Positions 1 to 6,347 of a stretch of DNA of 13,826 bases are shown piece by piece. The position numbers and the translations under genes were made by a program. The notes beneath the pieces are model-generated. The model was not told the DNA's origin. It searched no databases and saw nothing but the letters and a program-made list of their open reading frames with translations. Positions within the stretch are counted from its first letter, which is position 1, and every line of letters starts with the position of its first letter. The DNA lies in the NCBI GenBank assembly GCA_002299795.1, contig DBNP01000012.1:1-13826 (forward strand). Reading direction: 5' to 3'. This DNA is from Candidatus Saccharibacteria bacterium UBA669 (lineage in GTDB: Bacteria > Patescibacteriota > Saccharimonadia > Saccharimonadales > Saccharimonadaceae).

Positions 1-350
1 CTGTACAAAATATGCTCCGTACCCAGGAAATCCTGATTGTATTCTTTGGCGACTTCCCAGCCCATACGAAGTGTCAACAGCGCTGTTTCACTCAGCCCGA
101 CCGCGCCCGTACTCACCGCTACTTGCTGCGGCGAAATACCGAGGGCCGCCTCGGCACGGGGTAGTGTCACGCCGGCATCAGCTAGCATTTTGGCCCCCAT
201 ACTGCTTCCCTGAGCAAGCAGGCCTAGCAGTAGGTGCTCTGTACCGATATATGCACTCCCATTGCCACGAGCAATCGCATCAGCATGCTGCACACTAAGC
301 TTGGCGTTATCGGTAAGATGAGAAATAAAATCTGCAAAGTCTTCTGGCAT
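1..350 (-). CDS. clpC: ATP-dependent Clp protease ATPase subunit ClpC, N-terminal part (truncated by window edge)
   Basis: The first 116 codons of a minus-strand gene are visible; the rest lies before base 1. They encode the Clp N-terminal (Clp_N) domain, which binds adaptors and substrates in the ClpC/ClpA AAA+ unfoldases. Repeat 1 includes the motif YIGTEHLLLGLL (about residues 35-46) after an amphipathic helix. Repeat 2 includes DFLGTEHILY at about residues 107-116. The doubled 'GTEH(L/I)L' motif is diagnostic of the family. ClpC feeds unfolded proteins to ClpP and belongs to the heat-shock regulon in many Gram-positive lineages. The ATG at 350 is preceded by GGAGG (360-356) at a good distance. 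ClpB is the main alternative, because the AAA modules are out of view; the heat-shock operator does not separate the two. Family call is firm, ClpC rather than ClpB is likely. Confidence 0.88.
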   Translation of the reverse strand, partial: MPEDFADFISHLTDNAKLSVQHADAIARGNGSAYIGTEHLLLGLLAQGSSMGAKMLADAGVTLPRAEAALGISPQQVAVSTGAVGLSETALLTLRMGWEVAKEYNQDFLGTEHILY

Positions 351-390
351 ACTGCCCTCCTGTCAGGGCGTTCCACCCTTTATGCACTTC

Positions 391-419
391 ATTATACGAA
401 ACCAATTGGCACTCGTCAA
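391..419 (-). promoter_or_regulatory. clpC promoter (TTGACG-N17-TATAAT)
   Basis: On the minus strand the -35 box TTGACG lies at 419-414 and the -10 box TATAAT at 396-391, separated by exactly 17 bp. The predicted start is near 384, giving a leader of about 34 nt that contains the GGAGG ribosome binding site. The -35 box lies inside the CIRCE element, so a bound repressor would block RNA polymerase. Confidence 0.85.
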
Positions 420-432
420 GTAAGAGTGCTAA
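406..432. promoter_or_regulatory. CIRCE element (HrcA operator)
   Basis: The inverted repeat TTGGCACTC-N9-GAGTGCTAA matches the CIRCE consensus TTAGCACTC-N9-GAGTGCTAA with one change (G for A at 408). CIRCE is bound by the heat-shock repressor HrcA, normally in front of groESL, dnaK or, in some lineages, clp genes. Here it overlaps the -35 box of clpC. It lies 58 bp before the divergent 491-1231 gene and could influence that gene too, although I see no convincing promoter for it. Confidence 0.93.
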
Positions 433-490
433 TTATCCATTCGCTTCCTCGGTTTCGTTCGCAAGGTGCATATGCTAGGATGAGTATGCT

Positions 491-1231
491 ATGCATACGC
501 TTCTCAAATACGTCTCGCGCAATCCCTACGTCATGCCACGCAAACAATTCAGCTCGGTCTGGCTCGTCACATTTCTGTCGGCTGCAGCAGCATTGCTGTG
601 GCTTGTATTTTTTCAAGAGCCAAGCATCCTGCACCTCACCTGGCCAAGCACACCGTGCCAAGTCACTCGCTATGCCTACGATGCACGCGTGACCAACGGG
701 TACATCTGCGAATATTCTGTCGGTAATGCCACATATTCTATCCTCACCCACGGCAGCACACAGCAAGGAACTAGTGAGCAAAACATCGGCGTCTCACATA
801 CTGTTCTCTATAACCCATCAAATCCACAACAGGGATATTCTCCTGAGGTAGCATTGCCCGCATACATCGCGCTCCTGCTGGCGGCACTCGGTCTCGCAAT
901 CGCGATGATTACTGCTGGTGTGATCGCCTGGCGCAAGAACATCTCTCGCACCCGCGTCATCTCGCGCTTGCTCAAGACCGGAACAGCCATACAGGCAACT
1001 GTTGTCGGCACATCACTCGAATATGCCAGCAGGGGCATGGCAATAACGACAATACACATCGCACCGCTTGTCGCCGCAGACAATGTACGCGATAAATATA
1101 CCTCAGACAAAGTATGGTCACACTACGAATGGCTGAAGCCAGGCGTACCAGCAAGGATATTTGTATCTAAGGAAAATCCAGATGACTATTATGTTGATCT
1201 TGATTTCTGGGAAGAATACTTTGCCAAGTAA
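491..1231 (+). CDS. DUF3592-like two-pass membrane protein
   Basis: Encodes 246 aa. One hydrophobic segment lies at about residues 23-42 and a second at about 124-146. Between them is an extracytoplasmic loop of about 80 residues, and about 100 residues follow the second. The loop ends with VLYNPSNPQQGYSP (about 105-118), which resembles the Y(N/D)P-NP motif ahead of the second membrane helix in DUF3592 proteins. The function of that family is not known. The post-helix region has a beta-rich pattern (TAIQATVVGTSLEY) and an acidic, aromatic C-terminus. The start is uncertain: ATG 491 has AGGA at 477-480 (10 nt away), while ATG 533 would remove 14 residues and has no clear ribosome binding site. 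The gene is divergent from clpC and convergent with the 153-aa gene. Membrane topology is well supported; the family name is tentative. Confidence 0.7.
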   Translation: MHTLLKYVSRNPYVMPRKQFSSVWLVTFLSAAAALLWLVFFQEPSILHLTWPSTPCQVTRYAYDARVTNGYICEYSVGNATYSILTHGSTQQGTSEQNIGVSHTVLYNPSNPQQGYSPEVALPAYIALLLAALGLAIAMITAGVIAWRKNISRTRVISRLLKTGTAIQATVVGTSLEYASRGMAITTIHIAPLVAADNVRDKYTSDKVWSHYEWLKPGVPARIFVSKENPDDYYVDLDFWEEYFAK

Positions 1232-1296
1232 CGTGACTAAATCTTGCCAGTTTGACGAAGGTCTATAAATACGGGTCGTTTCTTATGAGTGCTCTC

Positions 1297-1758
1297 TTAC
1301 CACAACAGCTCGTCGTTCCTTCGATTGCGTTCTACTAAATACACTGCTCTATTGGCAATGCCGCTGAGCGTTTCCCAGTCTTGACGGCTATATTCGGTGG
1401 GCACAGGCTCGCCGTAGACCCCATACAGAGCTTCGTAGACCTCATAGTCTTCAGTAATCCCAGTAGGATCAGCAGCTTCGCCGAGCGCATCTGCCATATT
1501 GCTCATATATACTGGTGGTATCAGCCGCAAGAGGTCTCCGCCAGACCTGCCCTCCCGCCACTCCTTGCCCAGATCACTGAGATCGAGTTGGGAAGAAATA
1601 GCTTCGCGCAGTTCTTCAAATACCTGCCTATCACGATCGCTCATTTCACGGCCATGAGTCATCCTATCCGAAGATGCCCATAGCTGTAGCAACGATGCAC
1701 TTGCCCTATCCCAGTCCGGGTCAGACTCTTGTCTGCCAGGTACGCAGCGCTCTATCAT
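1297..1758 (-). CDS. unrecognised acidic soluble protein, 153 aa
   Basis: I do not recognise this protein. It begins MIERCVPGRQ and is rich in charged residues and Trp, with no signal peptide or membrane segment. Helical stretches are likely around residues 30-60, followed by a segment rich in Tyr and Glu (EDYEVYEALYGVYGEP) at about residues 108-123. I place the start at 1758 rather than at the in-frame ATG at 1779. AAGGAG (1768-1763) lies 4 nt before 1758, and that ribosome binding site would otherwise be translated as part of an odd Arg-rich leader. An extended -10 promoter sits 35 bp upstream. The gene follows nusA on the same strand after 82 bp but appears to have its own promoter. Function unknown. 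Confidence 0.65.
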   Translation of the reverse strand: MIERCVPGRQESDPDWDRASASLLQLWASSDRMTHGREMSDRDRQVFEELREAISSQLDLSDLGKEWREGRSGGDLLRLIPPVYMSNMADALGEAADPTGITEDYEVYEALYGVYGEPVPTEYSRQDWETLSGIANRAVYLVERNRRNDELLW

Positions 1759-1793
1759 ACGTCTCCTTCTAGCCCACAATACTGTTTGGCGCT

Positions 1794-1802
1794 ATTGTAG
1801 CA
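1794..1802 (-). promoter_or_regulatory. extended -10 promoter of the 153-aa gene
   Basis: The minus strand reads TGC-TACAAT (1802-1794), an extended -10 box. A weak -35 candidate, TTCACG (1823-1818), lies 18 bp upstream. The predicted start is near 1787, with a leader of about 29 nt containing the AAGGAG site. Confidence 0.5.
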
Positions 1803-1840
1803 CCAAACACCTTAATCCGTGAATAGTAGACGAGGCGTAA

Positions 1841-2962
1841 CTATTTGCTCTGTTCTTCAATCGCAGCGAATAGGCCGTCTTCGATGTTTTTCTTGGCCTT
1901 TTTCTCAGCCGGCTTAGCAGCTACGGCAGTTTCGATATCAAGCTCATACCCAGTCAGACGTGCAGCGAGGCGAACGTTCTGGCCGCCGCGACCAATGGCA
2001 ATACTTTGCTGGTCTTCGCTGACGAATACCTTGGCACGCTTGGTGTCTTTGTCGATCTCAACTTTCACAACTTCAGCTGGGCTGAGTGCGTTGCGGATAT
2101 AGCTATCGATATTTTCATCGTAAGTGATGATGTCAATTTTTTCCTGCTCACCAATTTCATGCATGACGGCGTTGACACGCGTACCATGGCCACCAACAAA
2201 CGTGCCGACTGGGTCAACCCCTGGCACTGTGCTTGCAACGGCCAGCTTAGTGCGACGACCAGCCTCGCGGGCAATACCCTTGATCTCAACTGCGCCAGTT
2301 TCCATTTCAGGCACTTCCTGGCGGAATAGATATTCAACAAACGCTTCGTTGCCTCGGCTCAGCACCAGCTGTGGGCCGCGGTTATCACGTTCGATGTCTT
2401 TAATAAACACTTTCATGCGGCTACCAACGCTATAGAACTCGCCCTGAATCTGCTCGCTCTGCGGCAAGATACCAATCGCTTTGCCAAGCTCAACACGGAC
2501 AACCCGTGGCTCAACGCGCTGCACGATACCGGTCACTACAGTACCAATCTTGTCCTCAAACTCTGCCAGCACCACTTCACGCTCTGCCTCACGAAGGCGC
2601 TGAAGGACTACCTGCTTGGCAGTCTGTGCGGCAACGCGGCCAAAGCTGACTACTTCGTGCTTGTCCTCAATAGTATCACCAACTACGGCGTCCTTTTTGA
2701 GCTTTTTGGCATCATCAAGACTGATCTCAAGCGCATCGCTACCCACCGTCTCAACAATCTCACGGGAAACAAACACGCTAGCCGTGCCGTCGTTGATATT
2801 CAGCTCAGCACGTACTTCCTGGTCGCGCTCACCGTTGTCACGGCGCCATGCGGCGGCGATCGCCTGCTCAATAACACTAAGGACTGTCTCCTCTGGCAAA
2901 TTTTTTTCTTCAGCGATTGTGCGCACCGCTAGTGTAAGCTGCTTGATGTTGATATCTTCCAT
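1841..2962 (-). CDS. nusA: transcription termination/antitermination protein NusA
   Basis: Encodes 373 aa. NusA binds RNA polymerase and nascent RNA and modulates pausing, intrinsic and Rho termination. Domains in order are the N-terminal RNAP-binding domain (1-130), S1 (about 136-202), KH1 (about 205-285, ending in EKIDIITYDENID) and KH2 (about 290-348, with IGRGGQNVRLAARLTGYELDI-like sequence). A short Lys/Ala-rich tail follows. There are no C-terminal acidic repeats as in E. coli, so the form is the short one common outside Proteobacteria. The KH1 loop reads VGGHGTRV, where most homologues have VG-KG-RV, so the GxxG is kept but altered. I chose ATG 2962 because AAAGGA precedes it by 8 nt; ATG 2971 would abut the ribosome binding site, and the longer open frame upstream runs through the promoter. 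The usual neighbours rimP and infB are absent. Confidence 0.96.
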   Translation of the reverse strand: MEDINIKQLTLAVRTIAEEKNLPEETVLSVIEQAIAAAWRRDNGERDQEVRAELNINDGTASVFVSREIVETVGSDALEISLDDAKKLKKDAVVGDTIEDKHEVVSFGRVAAQTAKQVVLQRLREAEREVVLAEFEDKIGTVVTGIVQRVEPRVVRVELGKAIGILPQSEQIQGEFYSVGSRMKVFIKDIERDNRGPQLVLSRGNEAFVEYLFRQEVPEMETGAVEIKGIAREAGRRTKLAVASTVPGVDPVGTFVGGHGTRVNAVMHEIGEQEKIDIITYDENIDSYIRNALSPAEVVKVEIDKDTKRAKVFVSEDQQSIAIGRGGQNVRLAARLTGYELDIETAVAAKPAEKKAKKNIEDGLFAAIEEQSK

Positions 2963-3029
2963 AGGTGACATCCTTTCTTTAGAATTTCTACGAAAATATC
3001 CGACCTGCCGGCCGGATGTGTACGTGTGT

Positions 3030-3058
3030 ATCATAGCAAACACGACGACATGTGTCAA
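3030..3058 (-). promoter_or_regulatory. nusA promoter (TTGACA-N17-TATGAT, with extended -10)
   Basis: On the minus strand TTGACA (3058-3053), a 17-bp spacer and TATGAT (3035-3030) form a near-consensus promoter. TGC directly before the -10 box adds an extended -10 element. The start is expected near 3023, giving a leader of about 60 nt. That leader contains an imperfect hairpin (ATCCGGCC pairing with GGTCGGAT) around 2998-3017. Confidence 0.88.
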
Positions 3059-3069
3059 GCAATGAATGT

Positions 3070-3092
3070 CCCCCAGGCACGACACCTGGGGG
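3070..3092 (-). terminator. GC-rich hairpin after the 80-aa gene
   Basis: CCCCCAGG (3070-3077) and CCTGGGGG (3085-3092) form an 8-bp perfect stem with a 7-nt loop, 9 bp after the stop of the 80-aa gene. No T-run follows on the minus strand (ACATTCATTG), so it is a weak or incomplete intrinsic terminator, or an mRNA 3' stabiliser. It separates the 80-aa gene from the nusA promoter. Confidence 0.6.
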
Positions 3093-3101
3093 TTACGACT
3101 A

Positions 3102-3344
3102 TCAGAGAAGGATGTAGGACACGTCCTCGACATCGCCAATCTTGACGACACCACGGGTGGGCACCGGAATGACCGCGACGTACGAAGCTCCGACGAGGCG
3201 TTGATCGCGACCATTTCGCAGGAGCTGAACCTGACGCTCACACTCTGAGGCTTCGCAAAACAGTAGTGGTACTGACGACGAGCGCGCACCAAGCCCCGAA
3301 CAGCCCGGCGTAGTCACCGCCGTGAGCAAGCACATCTGTGCCAT
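3102..3344 (-). CDS. unrecognised small protein, 80 aa
   Basis: I do not recognise this product. It begins MAQMCLLTAV, contains three Cys-bearing stretches (about residues 5, 15 and 30-35), has an Arg-rich middle and ends in a Val-rich segment. No signal peptide or membrane helix is evident. The case for a real gene is contextual. GGAG (3354-3351) lies 6 nt before ATG 3344, a TATACT -10 box lies at 3375-3370, and a strong hairpin follows the stop (TGA). Upstream in-frame ATGs at 3356 and 3440 have poor ribosome binding sites, and 3440 lies inside queA. It is transcribed divergently from queA. Function unknown; moderate confidence that it is expressed. Confidence 0.5.
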   Translation of the reverse strand: MAQMCLLTAVTTPGCSGLGARSSSVPLLFCEASECERQVQLLRNGRDQRLVGASYVAVIPVPTRGVVKIGDVEDVSYILL

Positions 3345-3369
3345 GATGAACTCCATTCTCTCGATGGTG

Positions 3370-3375
3370 AGTATA
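3370..3375 (-). promoter_or_regulatory. -10 box of the 80-aa gene (divergent from queA)
   Basis: TATACT on the minus strand, 25 bp before the chosen ATG at 3344. No good -35 box was found at 16-18 bp. The same heptamer, CTATACT, is used in the other direction for queA, 23 bp away. Confidence 0.4.
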
Positions 3376-3398
3376 GTGTAACACACCGCAAAATACGC

Positions 3399-3404
3399 TA
3401 TACT
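3399..3404 (+). promoter_or_regulatory. queA -10 box, leaderless arrangement
   Basis: TATACT ends 9 nt before the queA ATG at 3414, so the transcript would begin at about 3411, within a few bases of the start codon. No Shine-Dalgarno is present in the gap (GGTGCAGTT). The -35 region is not recognisable. Confidence 0.6.
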
Positions 3405-3413
3405 GGTGCAGTT

Positions 3414-4448
3414 ATGCGAGTCAGCGATTTTCATTACCACATCCCCGAAGAGCTTATTGCCACCCAGCCACCTATAGTTCGTGGCGAGGCTCGGCTGCTC
3501 GTGCTCGACCGCGCGACCGGTGCGATGAGCGATAGAACCTATGGCGATGCCGTCGATTACTTGAATGCCGGTGACGTCCTGGTGATTAATGATACCAAGG
3601 TAATTAAGGCACGCCTCATTGCCACCAAATCGAGTGGTGGCGAACGCGAGCTAGTACTGGTTGAAAAGCACGGTAAAACAGATGATTGGCACACTCACAC
3701 CGTCATTTATCGACGCAAACTAAAGCCCGGCGATGAGCTATTCGTCGGCGACAACAAACTGACGGTCCGAGAGATCCTGGGTGACGGTATGGCGATTATC
3801 CAAAGTGATCGCGATTTACTGCAAATTGCTGACGAGTACGGGTCTGTGCCATTGCCTCCGTATATGCGCCGCGAAGCTACCGCAGCCGATATTGAGCGCT
3901 ACCAAACCGTCTTCGCCAACGAGCAAGGCAGTGTCGCCGCTCCCACCGCCAGCCTAAACATGACTGAGGCAACATTACAAAAGCTCCGAGACAATGGAGT
4001 GATTGTTGTTTATGCCACTCTGCACGTTGGGCTTGGTACGTTTTTACCAATTCGAGTTGATGACGTGACTAATCACACAATGCACAAAGAATATTTCGAG
4101 GTACCAGCTGCGACCATTGCCGCAATCCAGCAGGCAAAACAGTCAGGCCATCGAGTTGTCGCCCTTGGCACCACCGTCACGCGCACACTCGAATACGCAC
4201 ACGAAGCCATTCTACGCGGCCCGGCAGTCGATATTGCTGGCGAAGCCGATATCTTCATGTACCCCGGCTATCAGTTCAAAGTTATCGACGGTCTGCTGAC
4301 AAACTTCCATATGCCCGACAGCACGGTGCTTATGCTCACCGCCGCATTTGCTTGCTGGGACAAACTAAAACCAGCCTACGAACATGCCGTGGCCGAAAAG
4401 TATCACTTTTTTAGCTATGGTGATAGTATGCTGATCATCAATCACTAA
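3414..4448 (+). CDS. queA: S-adenosylmethionine:tRNA ribosyltransferase-isomerase QueA
   Basis: Encodes 344 aa, the normal family length. QueA transfers and isomerises the ribosyl group of SAM onto preQ1 at tRNA position 34, giving epoxyqueuosine, the penultimate step to queuosine. Visible family signatures are MRVSDFHYHIPEELIA at the N-terminus, VINDTKVIKARL (57-68), PLPPYMRR (146-153), YQTVFA...QGSVAAPTASL (163-181), HVGLGTFLPIR (204-214), H221-T-MHKE, GTTVTRTLE (252-260), LLTNFHMPDSTVLML (294-308) and the C-terminal HFFSYGDSMLI (331-341). All blocks are intact. The start matches the family and has no Shine-Dalgarno; the promoter abuts the ATG. Its TAA overlaps the TAG of the convergent GNAT gene by 2 bases (genes overlap by 4). 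Tgt and YhhQ lie downstream in the window. Confidence 0.98.
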   Translation: MRVSDFHYHIPEELIATQPPIVRGEARLLVLDRATGAMSDRTYGDAVDYLNAGDVLVINDTKVIKARLIATKSSGGERELVLVEKHGKTDDWHTHTVIYRRKLKPGDELFVGDNKLTVREILGDGMAIIQSDRDLLQIADEYGSVPLPPYMRREATAADIERYQTVFANEQGSVAAPTASLNMTEATLQKLRDNGVIVVYATLHVGLGTFLPIRVDDVTNHTMHKEYFEVPAATIAAIQQAKQSGHRVVALGTTVTRTLEYAHEAILRGPAVDIAGEADIFMYPGYQFKVIDGLLTNFHMPDSTVLMLTAAFACWDKLKPAYEHAVAEKYHFFSYGDSMLIINH

Positions 4449-4909
4449 TCAAGAAGCGGCTTGTAGTAACGCGCCATCGGTCCAGAGCTAGGATCCCGGG
4501 TGTAGCCGCTGCGCACATACAGGCTCTGTGCACCTTTTGTTGATGCTAGTTTCATCACCCCACATCCACGCGCCCTCACCTCCGTCTCGATAGCCGCAAG
4601 CGCTCTCATACCCAGACCACGACAACGAAGCTTTTCATCTACAACCAAGGATTCGAGCCACACCGCGCTACTCTGAATATCCACTACTGCAGCACCGACC
4701 ACCTTTCCGCCCTCTTCGATCGCAAACGTATCAGTACAGTCGCGCATCATTTGTACAACTAGTTCATGCTCACCGGGTAGTATGTCAGCCGGATGCTCCC
4801 ACGAAGCGCCAAGCAGCTGTGCATATATACGGGTAAGTTCGGTAAATCGTGGGTCACTATACACGGCATCAGTTTCGATTGGAAATTGGCTGATCATTAG
4901 CTCTGTCAT
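4445..4909 (-). CDS. GNAT-family N-acetyltransferase
   Basis: Encodes 154 aa with the Gcn5-related acetyltransferase fold. Motif A is visible as SLVVDEKLRCRGLGMRAL (87-104), with the acetyl-CoA pyrophosphate-binding R-x-x-G-x-G at R95-G98-G100. The preceding strand is AAVVDIQSSAVWLESLVV, and the motif B region SLYVRSGYT (129-137) precedes a C-terminal MARYYKPL. The acceptor substrate cannot be told from the sequence; single-domain proteins of this kind acetylate small amines, antibiotics or protein N-termini. The ATG at 4909 has AAGG at 4920-4917 and lies 9 bp after the stop of the 297-aa gene, so the two are probably co-transcribed. Its 3' end overlaps queA convergently. Family assignment is firm, role unknown. 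Confidence 0.92.
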   Translation of the reverse strand: MTELMISQFPIETDAVYSDPRFTELTRIYAQLLGASWEHPADILPGEHELVVQMMRDCTDTFAIEEGGKVVGAAVVDIQSSAVWLESLVVDEKLRCRGLGMRALAAIETEVRARGCGVMKLASTKGAQSLYVRSGYTRDPSSGPMARYYKPLLD

Positions 4910-4918
4910 GTTTGTACC

Positions 4919-5812
4919 TTACGAACCGCTTAGCTCATTACCTGCGATAATCATATCGACCGTTTTTTGCGCCTGCAGGACGCCTAGCCCTGCCTTCATC
5001 GTACGTAAGTAGACTTCTGGCTGGTCAATATGGTGAATCCGCAGGCCACGACCATCATCCATTAACGAATCAGTAGAGGTAGTGCCAAACGCACTTTTTA
5101 CAATTGCCTGGGTCACCTGAGCCGGTGTGCCATTTTCAAGTGTGGGCTGGTCGACAGTAAGATACACATAGTCCTCGTCAGTTTGCGGTTCACCACCACG
5201 AACTCGGCCTTCGGTCACCGATCGCAGGCTGACCCTCGTATCACCACAAGGGGTAGTTGACAAGGCACCGTAGTCCGACGCATTGTAGGCTAATTCCTTT
5301 CTGAAATGCGATGCTTGGGGCAACAGTACGTCCTCTATAAAGCAGATGAATTCTCGTGAGTCGAGCTCTACTCTGTCGAGGTAATGCCGCGCACTTTCTG
5401 GCCAGTGGCTCGTCTCGATCCAGCGCGCAAGTTCTCCAACGACATCGGCGTGAGTCATGCGAACACTCTCATCGTCACCAGCATCCCCATTCACCGTCCA
5501 GCCCCTTTCGGGAGCATGACGATAAATATATAGGTTCTCGTCCATGTTCAGTACCATGACGCAGCGAAGCGCACCGTCGGCTGCACATTCTGCACGCACT
5601 TGCCGTATTGTGGCACCCACAACTGTCCCCGCCTCTTCATCAACGACCGTGAGCCCATCGATACCTGTAATTGTGAGCCTGACTTCGTCGGGTAATGCCG
5701 TACACTGGAGGTACTCATAGTAGTCAGCCATCTCATTGCTGAGGGCCCGAGCCTCATTAACCGCATGATTATCGTAATAGAAATCATGAGTGCATGCGTC
5801 AACAGCTTTCAT
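4919..5812 (-). CDS. unrecognised soluble protein, 297 aa
   Basis: I do not recognise this protein. It starts MKAVDACTHDFYYDN, is acidic, and has no signal peptide or membrane segment. The pattern is alternating strands and helices. A beta-rich portion (about 45-105, including RLTITGIDGLTVVDEEAG) is followed by a helical one (about 120-175) and a second beta-rich portion (about 195-265). The first gene of a pair, it is followed 9 bp later by the GNAT acetyltransferase, which suggests a joint role such as substrate or partner; that is inference. The ATG at 5812 is supported by a strong promoter (TTGACA-N17-TAAAAT) whose predicted start coincides with it, so translation would be leaderless. Real gene: very likely. 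Function: unknown. Confidence 0.8.
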   Translation of the reverse strand: MKAVDACTHDFYYDNHAVNEARALSNEMADYYEYLQCTALPDEVRLTITGIDGLTVVDEEAGTVVGATIRQVRAECAADGALRCVMVLNMDENLYIYRHAPERGWTVNGDAGDDESVRMTHADVVGELARWIETSHWPESARHYLDRVELDSREFICFIEDVLLPQASHFRKELAYNASDYGALSTTPCGDTRVSLRSVTEGRVRGGEPQTDEDYVYLTVDQPTLENGTPAQVTQAIVKSAFGTTSTDSLMDDGRGLRIHHIDQPEVYLRTMKAGLGVLQAQKTVDMIIAGNELSGS

Positions 5813-5818
5813 ATCTTT

Positions 5819-5847
5819 ATTTTATCATACTTCATGTTATTTGTCAA
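5819..5847 (-). promoter_or_regulatory. strong promoter of the 297-aa gene, leaderless
   Basis: A perfect -35 TTGACA (5847-5842), a 17-bp spacer and -10 TAAAAT (5824-5819). Transcription is expected to begin at about 5812, exactly the A of the ATG. No Shine-Dalgarno could be carried by this mRNA. Confidence 0.8.
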
Positions 5848-5860
5848 TATACGCTGCATA

Positions 5861-5897
5861 GATATAAAATAGCCCCCGTATCGTTGAATACGGGGGC
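5861..5897 (-). terminator. Rho-independent terminator of the 113-aa gene
   Basis: GCCCCCGTAT (5872-5881) pairs perfectly with ATACGGGGGC (5888-5897) around a 6-nt loop. On the minus strand TATTTTATAT follows, giving a standard intrinsic terminator. It starts about 20 bp after the stop at 5918 and also separates this gene from the promoter of the 297-aa gene. Confidence 0.88.
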
Positions 5898-5917
5898 GGA
5901 TGAGAGCCGCCAACAGC

Positions 5918-6259
5918 TTAGTCTTCCTTTGTCGGCGCCGTCGTCGCCACGTGGTCTTCCGGCTCCGGCGATTGAAGCCAGATAACCCCGATGATCATCG
6001 CAATGACGAGCAGGAATATCCCCACGACGAGCGGCGGGGCGACATAGCCGACCCACACCAGCAGGTACAGCCCCCAGACCACCACTCTCCCAGCAGTGTC
6101 CGAAAACGACTGCCATTGTGGGTCCCGATGCCACGCCTGCACATCAGTGTAGGTGTTGATTGCGCCGTAAAGTGCAACACCTACCGCTAGCGCCCATACC
6201 GCGTACTTAACTATCGACTCGGCGTGCGTCCAAAACCATACCTTTATTTTGTTGAGCAT
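5918..6259 (-). CDS. small unrecognised integral membrane protein, 113 aa
   Basis: I do not recognise the family. A charged N-terminus (MLNKIKVWFW) leads into a first membrane helix at about 17-36. A Trp-rich loop (about 40-56) is followed by a long hydrophobic region (about 58-95), enough for two helices split near Pro75-Pro76. The tail is short and acidic (QSPEPEDHVATTAPTKED). GAGGAG lies 6 nt before the ATG at 6259. The gene forms a closed unit with its own promoter (with a palindrome inside it) and its own terminator. Base composition looks richer in GC than the AT-rich spacers around it. Function unknown; membrane location is well supported. Confidence 0.72.
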   Translation of the reverse strand: MLNKIKVWFWTHAESIVKYAVWALAVGVALYGAINTYTDVQAWHRDPQWQSFSDTAGRVVVWGLYLLVWVGYVAPPLVVGIFLLVIAMIIGVIWLQSPEPEDHVATTAPTKED

Positions 6260-6294
6260 CGCTCACTCCTCTGTCGAAGGTACAAGTTAAAAAA

Positions 6295-6323
6295 ATGATA
6301 CCATATGTTCTACATATGTGCAA
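6295..6323 (-). promoter_or_regulatory. promoter of the 113-aa membrane protein gene
   Basis: TTGCAC (6323-6318), a 17-bp spacer and TATCAT (6300-6295), with TGG before the -10 box acting as an extended -10. The leader is about 28 nt and includes GAGGAG. A second extended -10 look-alike, TGG-TATACT, lies upstream at 6336-6328 without a good -35. Confidence 0.72.
6302..6318. promoter_or_regulatory. palindrome CATATG-N5-CATATG inside the promoter spacer (candidate operator)
   Basis: Two copies of the self-complementary hexamer CATATG are separated by TTCTA, centred between the -35 and -10 boxes of the 113-aa gene. A dyad here is a classic site for a repressor or for a spacer-twisting activator. 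No regulator gene for it is visible in the window. Confidence 0.4.
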
Positions 6324-6347
6324 CTTTAGTATACCAACACGCGATGA

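Noticed and set aside
71..692. Plus-strand open frames covering clpC and its promoter region
   Set aside because: They run antisense to a clear Clp_N coding sequence and through the CIRCE element, and their translations have no family character.
1232..1296. A terminator between the convergent DUF3592-like and 153-aa genes
   Set aside because: I see no stem longer than 4 bp and no T-run.
2616..3065. Ser/Thr-rich plus-strand open frame antisense to nusA
   Set aside because: It is a mirror of the nusA codon pattern, with no ribosome binding site and overlap with an unambiguous gene.
2963..3292. N-terminal extension of nusA to a much earlier ATG
   Set aside because: The extra frame reads through the nusA promoter, the hairpin at 3070-3092 and part of the 80-aa gene; NusA homologues start with the MEDIN-like sequence at 2962.
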